Shown here one piece after another: positions 54,568-63,570 of a DNA stretch of 64,000 nt; the stretch's first letter is position 1; every line of letters starts with the position of its first letter. The stretch is from NCBI RefSeq assembly GCF_900104225.1, contig NZ_FNJK01000001.1, positions 372,001-436,000 of the forward strand, written 5' to 3'. Made by a program: the position numbers and the translations under genes. Origin of the DNA: Streptococcus equinus (lineage in GTDB: Bacteria; Bacillota; Bacilli; Lactobacillales; Streptococcaceae). Below the pieces are notes generated by a model. The model had not been told where the DNA came from, ran no database searches, and worked only from the letters and a program-made list of their open reading frames with translations.

Positions 54568-55224
54568 TTATAGCATGAAGTAAACGATGGCGATGTATTG
54601 AAGTACAGAAGCAAGCAAGATAAATAGATGCCAAATCATATGATCATATGGACGTTTTCTAGCATAGAAAACAGCACCAATTGTATAAGCTAAACCACCA
54701 GCGACCATTAAACTCCAAAAAACAACTCCAGTTTTGCTAATAATACTTGGAATGATGAAGATGACTAACCATCCCATTAACAAGTAAAGAAAGAGTGAGA
54801 ATTTTTCATTGATTTTCTTGGCGAAAATTTTATAAAGAATCCCAAAAATTGTAGCACCCCATTGCAATATAATAATTAAGTAACCTAACCAGCCACCAAC
54901 AAGTGAAAGAGCGACAGGAGTATAAGAACCTGCAATTGCAATATAAATCATACTGTGATCAATGATACGCAAGATGAATTTTTGAGGTGAATCATATTGC
55001 ATTGAGTGGTAAATGGTTGATGATAGAAACATCAAAAACAGGCTAATATCAAAAATTGACATCCCAACAGCAGCCTGCATGCCATAGTGGTGATAACTGT
55101 AAATAGCAGTAATTGGTAAAAGAACAAGCATTGCTACCGCACCAACTGCGTGAGTGACGCTATTTGCGACTTCTTCACCAAAAGAAAGGCGTTTACTGAG
55201 TTTAAGAGTCATGCTAGCTTTCAT
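54568..55224 (-). CDS. Hemolysin III / TrhA (PAQR) family membrane protein
   Basis: 218 residues with seven predicted membrane helices. Family signatures: EEVANSVTHAVGAVAML near the N-terminus, FLSSTIYHSMQ, RIIDHSMIYIAIAGSYTPVAL and the C-terminal HMIWHLFILLASVLQYIAI, whose conserved His/Ser/Asp residues suggest metal-dependent hydrolase activity (PAQR/CREST). SD GGAGA precedes the ATG. It overlaps the upstream DUF1836 gene by 11 bases. Function in bacteria is linked to membrane-fluidity homeostasis (TrhA), inferred. Confidence 0.92.
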   Translation of the reverse strand: MKASMTLKLSKRLSFGEEVANSVTHAVGAVAMLVLLPITAIYSYHHYGMQAAVGMSIFDISLFLMFLSSTIYHSMQYDSPQKFILRIIDHSMIYIAIAGSYTPVALSLVGGWLGYLIIILQWGATIFGILYKIFAKKINEKFSLFLYLLMGWLVIFIIPSIISKTGVVFWSLMVAGGLAYTIGAVFYARKRPYDHMIWHLFILLASVLQYIAIVYFML

Positions 55225-55657
55225 GAGATTCTCCTTCTAATTTGTGGACCAATTCATGGGTTTGAAAATACAATTTCAAAGTTTGACAAGCAGAGACAAC
55301 CACAGGTGGTAAATCATCAACTTTTTCACCGTTCATACAAGCTACAAAATCATCATAACGTTTTTGCGACTGGTCATCAGCTGTCAAAAGTGCTAACGTT
55401 TGACTAATTTCTTGGATAGAAAAGACATTTTTCAAACTTGTAATCACAATCAATCGAGCAACTTGTTTGCGATTGTATTTCTTTTTTATTGGTTTTTCGA
55501 GATGTCCATGTTTGACATAATTATTTATCATTGAAGCTGTTAAGCCTTTGCCATCTTGCTGGTTGGCTTGTCCAACTTGATTAACGTAAAGCAGTACTTG
55601 GTCTAAGTACAAATCAATTTCTGGTAATTCAGACCATTTTGGATAAGTTGGTTTCAT
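55214..55657 (-). CDS. DUF1836 family protein, MerR-like DNA-binding
   Basis: 147 residues. The N-terminal half contains a MerR-like winged-helix pattern (GLTASMINNYVKHGHLEKPIKKKYNRKQVARLIVI), the rest a helical domain. DUF1836 proteins are usually annotated as putative regulators. It sits behind an inverted repeat at its own promoter and is translationally coupled to trhA. Likely an autoregulated controller of trhA; effector unknown. Confidence 0.82.
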   Translation of the reverse strand: MKPTYPKWSELPEIDLYLDQVLLYVNQVGQANQQDGKGLTASMINNYVKHGHLEKPIKKKYNRKQVARLIVITSLKNVFSIQEISQTLALLTADDQSQKRYDDFVACMNGEKVDDLPPVVVSACQTLKLYFQTHELVHKLEGESHES

Positions 55658-55677
55658 AAAGTTATATCTACCTCTTT

Positions 55678-55725
55678 ATCTAGTATTGATAACTAGATTA
55701 TATAATTATCAAAAATTAAAGTCAA
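55678..55725 (-). promoter_or_regulatory. Promoter of DUF1836-trhA with downstream operator-like palindrome
   Basis: Minus strand: TTGACT (55725-55720), 17-base spacer, TATAAT (55702-55697). An inverted repeat ATCTAGT...ACTAGAT (55678-55698) spans the -10/+1 region. Confidence 0.75.
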
Positions 55726-55727
55726 GA

Positions 55728-55805
55728 AAAAAACTGTCCAGTGGACAGTTTTTTCACGAGCCTAGAAATAGGAAAGCGAGTCAAGTCCAGTGGACAGTTT
55801 TTTAG
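55728..55805. terminator. Duplicated palindromic terminator downstream of mvaA
   Basis: ACTGTCCAGTGGACAGT (55733-55749), flanked by A and T runs, is a bidirectional terminator. A partial second copy, GTCCAGTGGACAGTTTTTT, lies about 50 bases further (from 55785), next to the mvaA stop. Confidence 0.75.
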
Positions 55806-57076
55806 TTATCTCTAAGATTTAGTAAGATATGCTGAGCAGTTTCTAGATTCATATGTGGTGCTTCTAAAAGAGCTTTAACCACTTCAGAAACTTCTTTATC
55901 CTTGGCACCAGCAAGAAGTGCTAGTGATTTTGCTTGCAATTTCATGTGACCTGCTTGGATACCAGTAGATGTCAAAGCTTTAACAGCAGCAAAGTTTTGA
56001 GCTAAACCAACTGAGACAATGATTCGTGCGAGTTGACGAGCATCTGGCTGACCAAGAAGATCATGAGCGATTTTAACAGTTGGATTAAGACCGATAGAAC
56101 CGCCTTTTGTTGCAATTGGCATTGGCAGCGTCAATTGACCTCGAAGGACTTGCTCATCTTCATCAAAAATCCAAGTGGCTAGACCACGGTACTGACCGTC
56201 TTTACAAGCATAGGTATTAGCGCCTGCTTCGATGGCACGCCAGTCATTTCCAGTTGCCATAACGACAGCATCAACACCGTTGAAAATGCCTTTGTTGTGA
56301 GTGCTTGCACGATAGACATCTTCCTGGGCAAGCTTGCTTGCTAAATGGAATTTGCGAGCTAATTCATGAGCTTCTTCTTTATTACGGCTGAGATAACGTA
56401 GGTCAACTTGACATTCTGCAGTTACTAAAGATTCAGTCGCATAGTTTGATAGAATTGCCATTAAACTTTTTCCGCCAGAGAGTTCTTCAAGACTTGGTAC
56501 TAAAGCCTCCATCATGGTGTTGACCATGTTAGCACCCATGGCTTCCTGAGTATCAACTGTCAAATAGACAATCAGGAAATCATCTTTTTCATCGATACTC
56601 AATTCACGAGCACCACCCCCACGTTTTACAATAGAAGGGTGAGCATCGTTAGCTAAGCTTAGCAATTGTTCAGAATGTTCGACGATAGCCTTTTTAGCGG
56701 CGCTTTTATTTGGAACGTCATAAAGAGCAACTTGCCCAATCATTTTACGTGAGTGAACTTGAGTTTTGAAACCTCCAGAACGTTTGATGATTTTAGCAGC
56801 AAAACTTGCAGCAGCAACCACAGAAGGTTCTTCGGTTACCATAGGAACATTAAATACTTTGTCATCAATTTGAAAATCTGGTGCCAATGAAAATGGCAAT
56901 GAAAAAGTTCCTAAAAGATTTTCAGTCATTTGATTAGCCGTTTCAAGTGACAGAAGTTTATTAGCTTTTAAGTGTTCTAAGTTATCAGCACTGATAAGTT
57001 CATTATTTTCCAGATGTTCAAGGCGTTCAGCCAACGTTTTTTTGGAGAATCCTCCCCAAGTCACTTTATTTGTCAT
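55802..57076 (-). CDS. mvaA: Hydroxymethylglutaryl-CoA reductase, class II (degradative-type fold)
   Basis: 424 residues. Motifs: SLPFSLAPDFQIDDKVFNVPMVTEEPSVVAAASFAAK (catalytic Glu in TEEPS), VDTQEAMGANMVNTMMEAL (nucleotide site DTQEAMGANMVN), HNKGIFNGVDAVVMATGNDWRAIEAG (catalytic Lys in HNKG). C-terminal TSTGIQAGHMKLQAK supplies the catalytic His. It makes mevalonate from HMG-CoA. It overlaps mvaS by 11 bases; convergent with DUF1836 promoter region. Confidence 0.97.
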   Translation of the reverse strand: MTNKVTWGGFSKKTLAERLEHLENNELISADNLEHLKANKLLSLETANQMTENLLGTFSLPFSLAPDFQIDDKVFNVPMVTEEPSVVAAASFAAKIIKRSGGFKTQVHSRKMIGQVALYDVPNKSAAKKAIVEHSEQLLSLANDAHPSIVKRGGGARELSIDEKDDFLIVYLTVDTQEAMGANMVNTMMEALVPSLEELSGGKSLMAILSNYATESLVTAECQVDLRYLSRNKEEAHELARKFHLASKLAQEDVYRASTHNKGIFNGVDAVVMATGNDWRAIEAGANTYACKDGQYRGLATWIFDEDEQVLRGQLTLPMPIATKGGSIGLNPTVKIAHDLLGQPDARQLARIIVSVGLAQNFAAVKALTSTGIQAGHMKLQAKSLALLAGAKDKEVSEVVKALLEAPHMNLETAQHILLNLRDN

Positions 57077-58241
57077 TTACTTTACCATAGATTCTTTGAT
57101 GTTCACGAATTTCTTTGAGAGCATAGGCTCCAGTTTTATATTCAGCAATAGTTGCATTGCCTTCAGAATCAATCACAGGCTCTTCAAAGAATAGTTTTTC
57201 ATAGTCTTCAACTGATAAACGGATACGTTTTTTAAGTGTTTCGAGACGATTTGTTTGAAGCATATCTTTAAAACCATCGACCAGTGTTGCTGAGAAGATT
57301 TCTGCTACAGCACCGCTACCATAACTAAAGAATGCAATGTTGTCACCAGCTACAAGATTTTTAGAGTTTTCAAGGAGTGAAAGAAGCCCTAGATAAATTG
57401 ACCCTGTATAGATGTTACCAACTTGTTTACTATAAATAATAGAACTTTCAAAGTTTTCTTTGAGTTTTTCTTTAAGGTCCTCTGGTAGGTTTTTATCCAT
57501 TACTTTGTTGAAGCCTTTGAGAGCTAGTTTAGGGAATGGAAGGTGGAAACAGAAAGCTGAGAAGTCAGCAAGTGAAGTGTCAAAACGTTTTTGAAATTCT
57601 GCCCAAGTTGTTTTCAACATATCAAGGTATTGTTTTGTTGAGTAAATACCATTAACAAAAGGTGTCGTTGAATAGTTTGGACGCCAGAAATCCATGATAT
57701 CACGTGTTTGAGCAACTGATTTATCGTTAAGAAGTAGGATACGTGGATCTTTTGAAATCAACATAGCAATACTTCCAGCACCTTGAGTTGGTTCACCTGG
57801 TGTGTTAACACCATAATGAGCAACGTCTGAAGCAATCACGAGAACTTTTGATTCTGGGTGTTTTTGAACGTGCAAACGAGCATAATCAAGCGCTGCTGTT
57901 GCGCCATAACAAGCTTCTTTCATTTCAATGCTACGAGCAAAAGGTTGGATGCCCAAGAGACTGTGAATATAAGTAGAAGCAGCTTTACTTTGGTCAACAG
58001 ATGATTCAGTTGCCACAATAATCATATCGATAGTTTCTTTGTCTTCCTCGTTTAGGATACTTTCTGCTGCAGAAGCTCCAAGTGTCACAATATCGTCATT
58101 GACTGGAGTGATACTTAGGTTATTTAATAGGAGACCTTTGCTATATTTATCTGGATCAACGTTACGGCTCTCGGCCAAGTCGTCCATATTCAGCACGTAT
58201 TGTGCTGTTGCAAATCCTATTTTATCAATACCAATTTTCAT
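57066..58241 (-). CDS. mvaS: Hydroxymethylglutaryl-CoA synthase
   Basis: 391-residue thiolase-fold enzyme condensing acetyl-CoA with acetoacetyl-CoA. Starts MKIGIDKIGFATAQYVLNMDDLAE. Catalytic Cys111 (MKEACYGATAALDYA) and Glu79 (IVATESSVDQSKAA) are present, and His in FCFHLPFPKLALKG. First gene of mvaS-mvaA. SD AGAAAGG before the ATG. Confidence 0.98.
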   Translation of the reverse strand: MKIGIDKIGFATAQYVLNMDDLAESRNVDPDKYSKGLLLNNLSITPVNDDIVTLGASAAESILNEEDKETIDMIIVATESSVDQSKAASTYIHSLLGIQPFARSIEMKEACYGATAALDYARLHVQKHPESKVLVIASDVAHYGVNTPGEPTQGAGSIAMLISKDPRILLLNDKSVAQTRDIMDFWRPNYSTTPFVNGIYSTKQYLDMLKTTWAEFQKRFDTSLADFSAFCFHLPFPKLALKGFNKVMDKNLPEDLKEKLKENFESSIIYSKQVGNIYTGSIYLGLLSLLENSKNLVAGDNIAFFSYGSGAVAEIFSATLVDGFKDMLQTNRLETLKKRIRLSVEDYEKLFFEEPVIDSEGNATIAEYKTGAYALKEIREHQRIYGKVNDK

Positions 58242-58560
58242 GAAAAAACCTTTCTCTTTATTGAATTTCCAATAAATGTTAGGGGGTTAAATTCATACTT
58301 TCTTACCTAACAAGTTATTAAAAGGCGGGGAAGTCCTTTTAAAAAAGAAATCCTTTTTTATCAAATTACGGCGTGACGAATAATTGTCCATTCATAATTC
58401 TACCACAAAGTATGCAAAAATCCCTATAAAAAATTTGTTTGTTTTAATCTTCAAAGTAATAGTAAATTCAGCCAAATTCGGTAAAAATACTAGCTTTTTT
58501 AGTGTTTTTCAGATAAAATAGGAAGGAATGATTTTTTTAAATCAATAAAATCAAAGGAGA
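58242..58560. other. Divergent intergenic region mvaS / thyA
   Basis: For mvaS the minus strand has an extended -10 TGGTAGAAT (about 58406-58398) and then a leader with an AAAAGG/CCTTTT hairpin (58319-58341) followed by T residues. For thyA the plus strand has TAAAAT at 58514-58519. No gene is seen. Confidence 0.6.
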
Positions 58561-58569
58561 ATGGATAGC

Positions 58570-59409
58570 ATGACTAAAGCAGATGTTATTTTTAAAGAAA
58601 ATATCAAGAAAATTATGAATGAAGGGGTATTTTCAGAGAATGCACGTCCTGTTTACCAAAGTGGTGGGCAAGCAAATTCAAAATATGTAACAGGTGCTTT
58701 TGCGGAATATGACCTTAGTAAGGGTGAGTTCCCAATTACAACACTTCGTCCTATTCCTATTAAAAGTGCTATCCGAGAAATCTTTTGGATTTACCAAGAT
58801 CAAACCAACGATCTCTCAGTCTTAAACGACAAATACAATGTAAAATATTGGAATGACTGGGAAGTTGATGGGACTGGTACAATCGGTGAACGTTATGGTG
58901 CAGTTGTTAAAAAACATGATATTATTCGAAAAATTTTAAAACAACTTGAAGAAAATCCATGGAATCGTCGTAATGTTATTTCGCTTTGGGATTATGAGGC
59001 ATTTGAAAATACAGATGGTCTTTTGCCATGTGCTTTCCAAACCATGTACGATGTTCGTCGTGTTGACGGTGATATTTACCTTGATGCGACATTGACACAA
59101 CGTTCAAACGATATGTTGGTTTCACACCATATTAATGCCATGCAATATGTCGCCCTTCAAATGATGATTGCAAAACACTTTGGTTGGAAGGTTGGTAAAT
59201 TCTTCTATTTTGTTAACAATCTACATATCTATGATAACCAGTTTGAACAAGCAAAAGAATTGTTGCGTCGCGAACCAACAGATTGCAAGCCACGTTTGGT
59301 CTTGAATGTGCCAGATGGAACAGATTTCTTTGATATTAAACCTGAAGATTTTGAATTAGTTGATTACGATCCAGTGAAACCGCAATTGAAATTTGATTTG
59401 GCTATTTAA
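58570..59409 (+). CDS. thyA: Thymidylate synthase
   Basis: 279 residues from ATG 58570, which has SD AAAGGAG at suitable distance; the ATG at 58561 is too close to it. Catalytic Cys154 in [14 protein letters not shown]. Folate/dUMP motifs [24 protein letters not shown] and [14 protein letters not shown] are present. It makes dTMP and dihydrofolate, which the following DHFR recycles. Confidence 0.98.
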   Translation: MTKADVIFKENIKKIMNEGVFSENARPVYQSGGQANSKYVTGAFAEYDLSKGEFPITTLRPIPIKSAIREIFWIYQDQTNDLSVLNDKYNVKYWNDWEVDGTGTIGERYGAVVKKHDIIRKILKQLEENPWNRRNVISLWDYEAFENTDGLLPCAFQTMYDVRRVDGDIYLDATLTQRSNDMLVSHHINAMQYVALQMMIAKHFGWKVGKFFYFVNNLHIYDNQFEQAKELLRREPTDCKPRLVLNVPDGTDFFDIKPEDFELVDYDPVKPQLKFDLAI

Positions 59410-59459
59410 TCTTTTTCATCTGATTTTCGTATCATATCTCAGCAATATTATGGGAAATC

Positions 59460-59468
59460 TGATAAAAT
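59460..59468 (+). promoter_or_regulatory. Extended -10 promoter of dfr
   Basis: TGATAAAAT, about 25 bases before the dfr start. Confidence 0.5.
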
Positions 59469-59492
59469 GAAGGTAATGAATGAGAGGATAAT

Positions 59493-59987
59493 ATGACAAA
59501 GAAAATCGTTGCTATCTGGGCGGAAGATGAAAATCGCTTAATCGGGGTAAATGATGGTTTACCTTGGCGTCTCCCAAAAGAATTGAAGCATTTTAAAGAA
59601 ACAACGATGGGACAAGCTCTTTTGATGGGGCGTGTGACCTTTGACGGTATGAAGCGTCGTATTTTGCCAGGTCGTGAAACCTTGATTTTGACACGTGATA
59701 AAACATTTGAAGCAGACGGTGTAACAGTTGTTCATGATATGGATGACGTATTTGAGTGGTTTAAGAACCATGATAAGACACTTTTCGTAGTCGGTGGAGC
59801 AAGTATTTATAAGACCTTTTTACCTTACTGTGACGCCATTATTAAAACAACAGTTCATGGTGAATTTGAAGGAGATACTTATTTCCCAGAGGTCGACTTA
59901 AAAGACTTTAAAAAGGTTTCTGAGTCATTTAATGAAAAAGATGACAAAAACGCCTACGATTTTACGATTACAGTTTTTGAAAAATAA
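59493..59987 (+). CDS. folA: Dihydrofolate reductase
   Basis: 164 residues. IWAEDENRLIGVNDGLPWRLPKELKHFKETT contains the substrate loop and acidic residue region, LLMGRVTFDGMKRRILPGRETLILTRD the NADPH site, and FVVGGASIYKTFLPYCD the second cofactor motif. It completes the thymidylate cycle with ThyA. SD GAGAGGA. A small ORF and clpX follow closely and may be co-transcribed. Confidence 0.97.
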   Translation: MTKKIVAIWAEDENRLIGVNDGLPWRLPKELKHFKETTMGQALLMGRVTFDGMKRRILPGRETLILTRDKTFEADGVTVVHDMDDVFEWFKNHDKTLFVVGGASIYKTFLPYCDAIIKTTVHGEFEGDTYFPEVDLKDFKKVSESFNEKDDKNAYDFTITVFEK

Positions 59988-60002
59988 CACAGGGAGAAAG
60001 GA

Positions 60003-60173
60003 ATGCAAAGAAGTATTTTCGGTGTATTCACGGCTCTACTAGCAGTTATCTGTTTTTTGTGTGCTCTCCCAGCACTTCGAAAAAAACGCTATGGATTGGC
60101 TGCCCTTTTGTTTTTGAATGCATTTACTAATGTTGTAAATACCATTCATGCCGTGTATGGTACCTTGTTTTAA
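60003..60173 (+). CDS. Small conserved-looking membrane protein between dfr and clpX
   Basis: 56 residues: MQRSIFGVFTALLAVICFLC starts a membrane helix (about 5-24), a basic turn ALRKKRYG follows, then a second helix (about 31-50). SD AGGGAGAAAGGA lies directly upstream. Codon use and spacing (15 bases after dfr, 40 before clpX) look like a real gene. A small ORF at this place is remembered from other streptococci. Function unknown. Confidence 0.7.
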   Translation: MQRSIFGVFTALLAVICFLCALPALRKKRYGLAALLFLNAFTNVVNTIHAVYGTLF

Positions 60174-60213
60174 TTAATATATAGAGAAAGAATAGAGTTA
60201 GAGAGAACAAAAA

Positions 60214-61443
60214 ATGGTTGGAAATCGAACAAATGATGTAAAAGTATATTGCTCATTTTGTGGAAAAAGCCAAGATGAAGTTAAAAAAATTATTGCTGGA
60301 AACAATGTTTTTATCTGTAATGAATGTGTGGCTTTATCCCAAGAGATTATTAAAGAGGAGTTAGCAGAAGAAGTTCTCGCAGATTTGGCGGAAGTTCCAA
60401 AACCAAAAGAATTATTAGCTACTCTAGATGAATATGTTGTCGGTCAAGAACGCGCAAAACGTGCCCTCGCAGTGGCTGTTTACAACCACTACAAACGTGT
60501 TTCTTTTGCCGAAAGTCGTGATGAAGAAGATGTTGAATTGCAAAAATCTAACATCTTATTAATCGGACCAACTGGCTCAGGGAAAACATTCCTTGCCCAA
60601 ACCCTAGCTAAAAGTTTGAACGTTCCATTTGCAATTGCTGATGCGACATCATTGACAGAGGCTGGTTATGTTGGTGAAGATGTTGAAAACATCCTTTTGA
60701 AATTAATTCAGGCAGCTGACTTCAATATTGAACGCGCAGAACGTGGTATTATTTACGTTGATGAAATTGATAAAATTGCCAAAAAAGGTGAGAATGTATC
60801 AATTACTCGTGATGTTTCAGGTGAAGGGGTTCAACAAGCTCTTCTTAAAATTATTGAAGGAACAATTGCAAGTGTTCCACCACAAGGTGGTCGTAAACAC
60901 CCTAACCAAGAAATGATTCAAATCAATACTAAGAATATTCTTTTCATCGTTGGTGGTGCTTTTGATGGTATCGAAGACATTGTCAAACAACGTCTTGGTG
61001 AAAAAGTTATTGGTTTTGGACAAAATAACCGTAAGATTGATGAAGGTGCTTCTTATATGCAAGAAATCATCTCAGAAGATATTCAAAAATTCGGTTTGAT
61101 TCCAGAATTTATCGGACGCTTACCTGTTGTCGCAGCTCTTGAACAATTGACTACAGATGATTTGGTACGTATCTTGACTGAACCTCGTAACGCTTTGGTG
61201 AAACAATATCAAACCTTATTGTCTTATGATGGTGTTGAATTGGAATTTGATGAAGATGCCCTTCAAGCTATCGCAAACAAAGCTATCGAACGTAAGACAG
61301 GTGCGCGTGGACTTCGTTCTATCATTGAAGAAACGATGATGGATATCATGTTTGAAATTCCAAGTCGTGATGAAGTTACTAAGGTTCGTATCACCAAAGA
61401 TGCTGTTGAAGGTAAAGATAAACCTATCTTAGAGATTGCCTAA
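60214..61443 (+). CDS. clpX: ClpX, ATP-dependent Clp protease ATP-binding subunit
   Basis: 409-residue AAA+ unfoldase that delivers proteins to ClpP. N-terminal zinc-binding domain [11 protein letters not shown]...CNECV; Walker [16 protein letters not shown] near residue 115; pore loop [11 protein letters not shown]; Walker [22 protein letters not shown] loop; sensor 2 [13 protein letters not shown]. Followed after 10 bases by engB, a common streptococcal pairing. Confidence 0.98.
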   Translation: MVGNRTNDVKVYCSFCGKSQDEVKKIIAGNNVFICNECVALSQEIIKEELAEEVLADLAEVPKPKELLATLDEYVVGQERAKRALAVAVYNHYKRVSFAESRDEEDVELQKSNILLIGPTGSGKTFLAQTLAKSLNVPFAIADATSLTEAGYVGEDVENILLKLIQAADFNIERAERGIIYVDEIDKIAKKGENVSITRDVSGEGVQQALLKIIEGTIASVPPQGGRKHPNQEMIQINTKNILFIVGGAFDGIEDIVKQRLGEKVIGFGQNNRKIDEGASYMQEIISEDIQKFGLIPEFIGRLPVVAALEQLTTDDLVRILTEPRNALVKQYQTLLSYDGVELEFDEDALQAIANKAIERKTGARGLRSIIEETMMDIMFEIPSRDEVTKVRITKDAVEGKDKPILEIA

Positions 61444-61453
61444 GGAGAAGAGA

Positions 61454-62047
61454 ATGACTGAGTATTTAAATACCCATAATGCCTCACTTCTGTTAAGTGC
61501 AGCTAATAAATCACATTATCCGCAAGATGATCTACCAGAGATTGCTTTGGCTGGTCGTTCTAATGTTGGAAAATCAAGTTTTATCAACACGCTTTTAGGA
61601 CGTAAGAACTTAGCGCGTACTTCTAGTAAACCTGGTAAAACGCAATTGTTAAATTTCTACAATATTGATGATAAATTGCGTTTTGTCGATGTTCCAGGTT
61701 ACGGTTACGCTAAGGTATCGAAAGCTGAACGTGCTAAATGGGGCAAAATGATTGAAGAATACCTTGTTAGCCGTGATAACTTACGTGCTGTTGTTAGTTT
61801 GGTTGATTTTCGTCATGATCCAAGTGCGGATGATATTCAGATGTATGAATTTTTGAAGTACTATGAAATTCCAGTTATTGTGGTAGCAACAAAAGCTGAT
61901 AAAATCCCACGTGGTAAATGGAATAAACACGAATCAGCTATTAAGAAAAAATTGAATTTTGATAAATCTGATAAGTTTGTTGTCTTCTCATCAGTCGACC
62001 GTACTGGTTTGGATGAAGCGTGGGATAGCATTTTAGAAGAATTGTAA
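61454..62047 (+). CDS. engB: Ribosome biogenesis GTPase YsxC/EngB
   Basis: 197 residues from ATG 61454, with SD AAGGAGAAG; the frame is open upstream but inside clpX. G1 [13 protein letters not shown]3 DVPGYG, G4 TKADK. EngB acts in late 50S assembly. Co-transcribed with clpX and followed by a terminator. Confidence 0.98.
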   Translation: MTEYLNTHNASLLLSAANKSHYPQDDLPEIALAGRSNVGKSSFINTLLGRKNLARTSSKPGKTQLLNFYNIDDKLRFVDVPGYGYAKVSKAERAKWGKMIEEYLVSRDNLRAVVSLVDFRHDPSADDIQMYEFLKYYEIPVIVVATKADKIPRGKWNKHESAIKKKLNFDKSDKFVVFSSVDRTGLDEAWDSILEEL

Positions 62048-62052
62048 TAATG

Positions 62053-62085
62053 AAAGTCTGAATGAAAAGATTCAGGCTTTTTTCA
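62053..62085 (+). terminator. Terminator of clpX-engB
   Basis: AAGTCTGAAT / ATTCAGGCTT (one G-U) is followed by TTTT. Confidence 0.8.
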
Positions 62086-62089
62086 TTGT

Positions 62090-62106
62090 TATAGTTTTTA
62101 ACTAAT
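62090..62106 (+). promoter_or_regulatory. MET-box upstream of mmuP (imperfect copy)
   Basis: TATAGTTTTTAACTAAT, identical over 17 bases to box 3 of metE (11761-11777). Confidence 0.65.
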
Positions 62107-62111
62107 GGATT

Positions 62112-62128
62112 GATAGTTAAACACTATT
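62112..62128 (+). promoter_or_regulatory. Second MET-box upstream of mmuP
   Basis: GATAGTTAAACACTATT keeps the ATAGTT-N4-ACTAT core with the same spacing as the metE boxes. It ends at the expected -35 position of the promoter whose extended -10 TGATATGAT is at 62148-62156. Confidence 0.65.
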
Positions 62129-62183
62129 ATCATTTCTTAAAATCTTGTGATATGATAGATATATTACGGATTGAGAGGCGTAT

Positions 62184-63560
62184 ATGGAAAATCATAATTT
62201 TGAAAATGAAGGTCAATTCCAGCGTAAGATGACTAGTAGACATTTGTTTATGTTATCTTTAGGTGGGGTTATTGGGACAGGCTTGTTTTTAAGTTCTGGT
62301 TACACGATTGCTCAGGCAGGTCCTTTAGGAGCTGTTTTATCTTATCTGGTTGGCGCGGTTGTTGTGTATTTGGTGATGCTATCCTTAGGTGAATTAGCAG
62401 TTGCTATGCCAGTTACAGGGTCATTTCATACCTATGCTACAAAATTCATCAGTCCAGGAACTGGATTTACAGTGGCATGGTTATACTGGATTTGTTGGAC
62501 GGTAGCACTTGGAACAGAGTTCTTAGGAGCAGCGATGTTAATGGGACGATGGTTTCCAGAAGTGCCAACTTGGATTTTTGCGACATTTTTTGCGTTGGTT
62601 ATCTTTGCCATTAATGCACTAAGTGTGCGAAGTTTTGCGGAAGCTGAGTCATTTTTTGCTTCGATTAAAGTTATTGCAATCATCATTTTTATCATCTTAG
62701 GACTTGGTGCTATGTTTGGGTTGGTTAGTTTTGATGGGCAACATCAGGCAATTTTATTTACTAATTTAACAGCTAATGGTGCTTTTCCTAAGGGATTTGC
62801 CGCGGTTGTTTCAGTTATGTTGGCTGTTAACTATGCATTTTCTGGGACAGAATTGATTGGGATTGCTGCTGGTGAAACCGATAATCCTAAAGAAGCTGTG
62901 CCAAAAGCTATTAAAACAACTATTGGACGCTTAGTGATTTTCTTTGTTTTGACCATTGTTGTCTTGGCTTCGCTTTTACCGATGAAGGAAGCAGGCGTTT
63001 CAACGGCCCCTTTTGTTGATGTTTTTGATAAAATGGGGATTCCCTTTGCAGCTGATTTGATGAATTTTGTTATCTTAACAGCGATTCTATCAGCTGGCAA
63101 TTCAGGACTTTATGCATCAAGTCGTATGCTGTGGTCCCTGGCAAATGAAGGCATGCTTTCTCAGAAAGTTGTTAAAATCAATGAACATGGAGTTCCGATG
63201 CGTGCCTTATTGTTATCAATGGTTGGTGCGGTACTTGCTTTATTTTCAAGTATCTATGCGGCTGATACGGTTTATCTTGCTTTGGTATCTATTGCAGGTT
63301 TTGCGGTGGTGGTTGTATGGTTATCAATTCCACTAGCACAGATTCATTTTCGAAAAGCTTTTTTGAAAAATCATTCTTTGGATGAATTATCGTATAAAAC
63401 ACCATTTACACCAGTTTTGCCTTACGTTACAATTATTCTATTATTGATTTCTATTGTTGGAATCGCTTGGGATGCTTCACAGCGTGCTGGTTTGTATTTT
63501 GGTATTCCGTTTATTGTTTTGTGTTATTTGTATCATTATTTACGTTTTAAAAAATGGTAG
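62184..63560 (+). CDS. mmuP: Amino-acid permease, probable S-methylmethionine permease MmuP
   Basis: 458-residue APC-superfamily transporter with about 12 membrane helices. The amino-acid-binding motif in the first helix, LGGVIGTGLFLSSGYTIAQAGPLG, and the loop PVTGSFHTYATKFISPGTGF are typical of the AAT/MmuP group. Substrate assignment as S-methylmethionine comes from the next gene (mmuM, ten bases downstream) and the MET-boxes; from sequence alone it is only a cationic/neutral amino-acid permease. Putative SD GAGAGG. Confidence 0.88.
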   Translation: MENHNFENEGQFQRKMTSRHLFMLSLGGVIGTGLFLSSGYTIAQAGPLGAVLSYLVGAVVVYLVMLSLGELAVAMPVTGSFHTYATKFISPGTGFTVAWLYWICWTVALGTEFLGAAMLMGRWFPEVPTWIFATFFALVIFAINALSVRSFAEAESFFASIKVIAIIIFIILGLGAMFGLVSFDGQHQAILFTNLTANGAFPKGFAAVVSVMLAVNYAFSGTELIGIAAGETDNPKEAVPKAIKTTIGRLVIFFVLTIVVLASLLPMKEAGVSTAPFVDVFDKMGIPFAADLMNFVILTAILSAGNSGLYASSRMLWSLANEGMLSQKVVKINEHGVPMRALLLSMVGAVLALFSSIYAADTVYLALVSIAGFAVVVVWLSIPLAQIHFRKAFLKNHSLDELSYKTPFTPVLPYVTIILLLISIVGIAWDASQRAGLYFGIPFIVLCYLYHYLRFKKW

Positions 63561-63570
63561 GAAAAATCTT

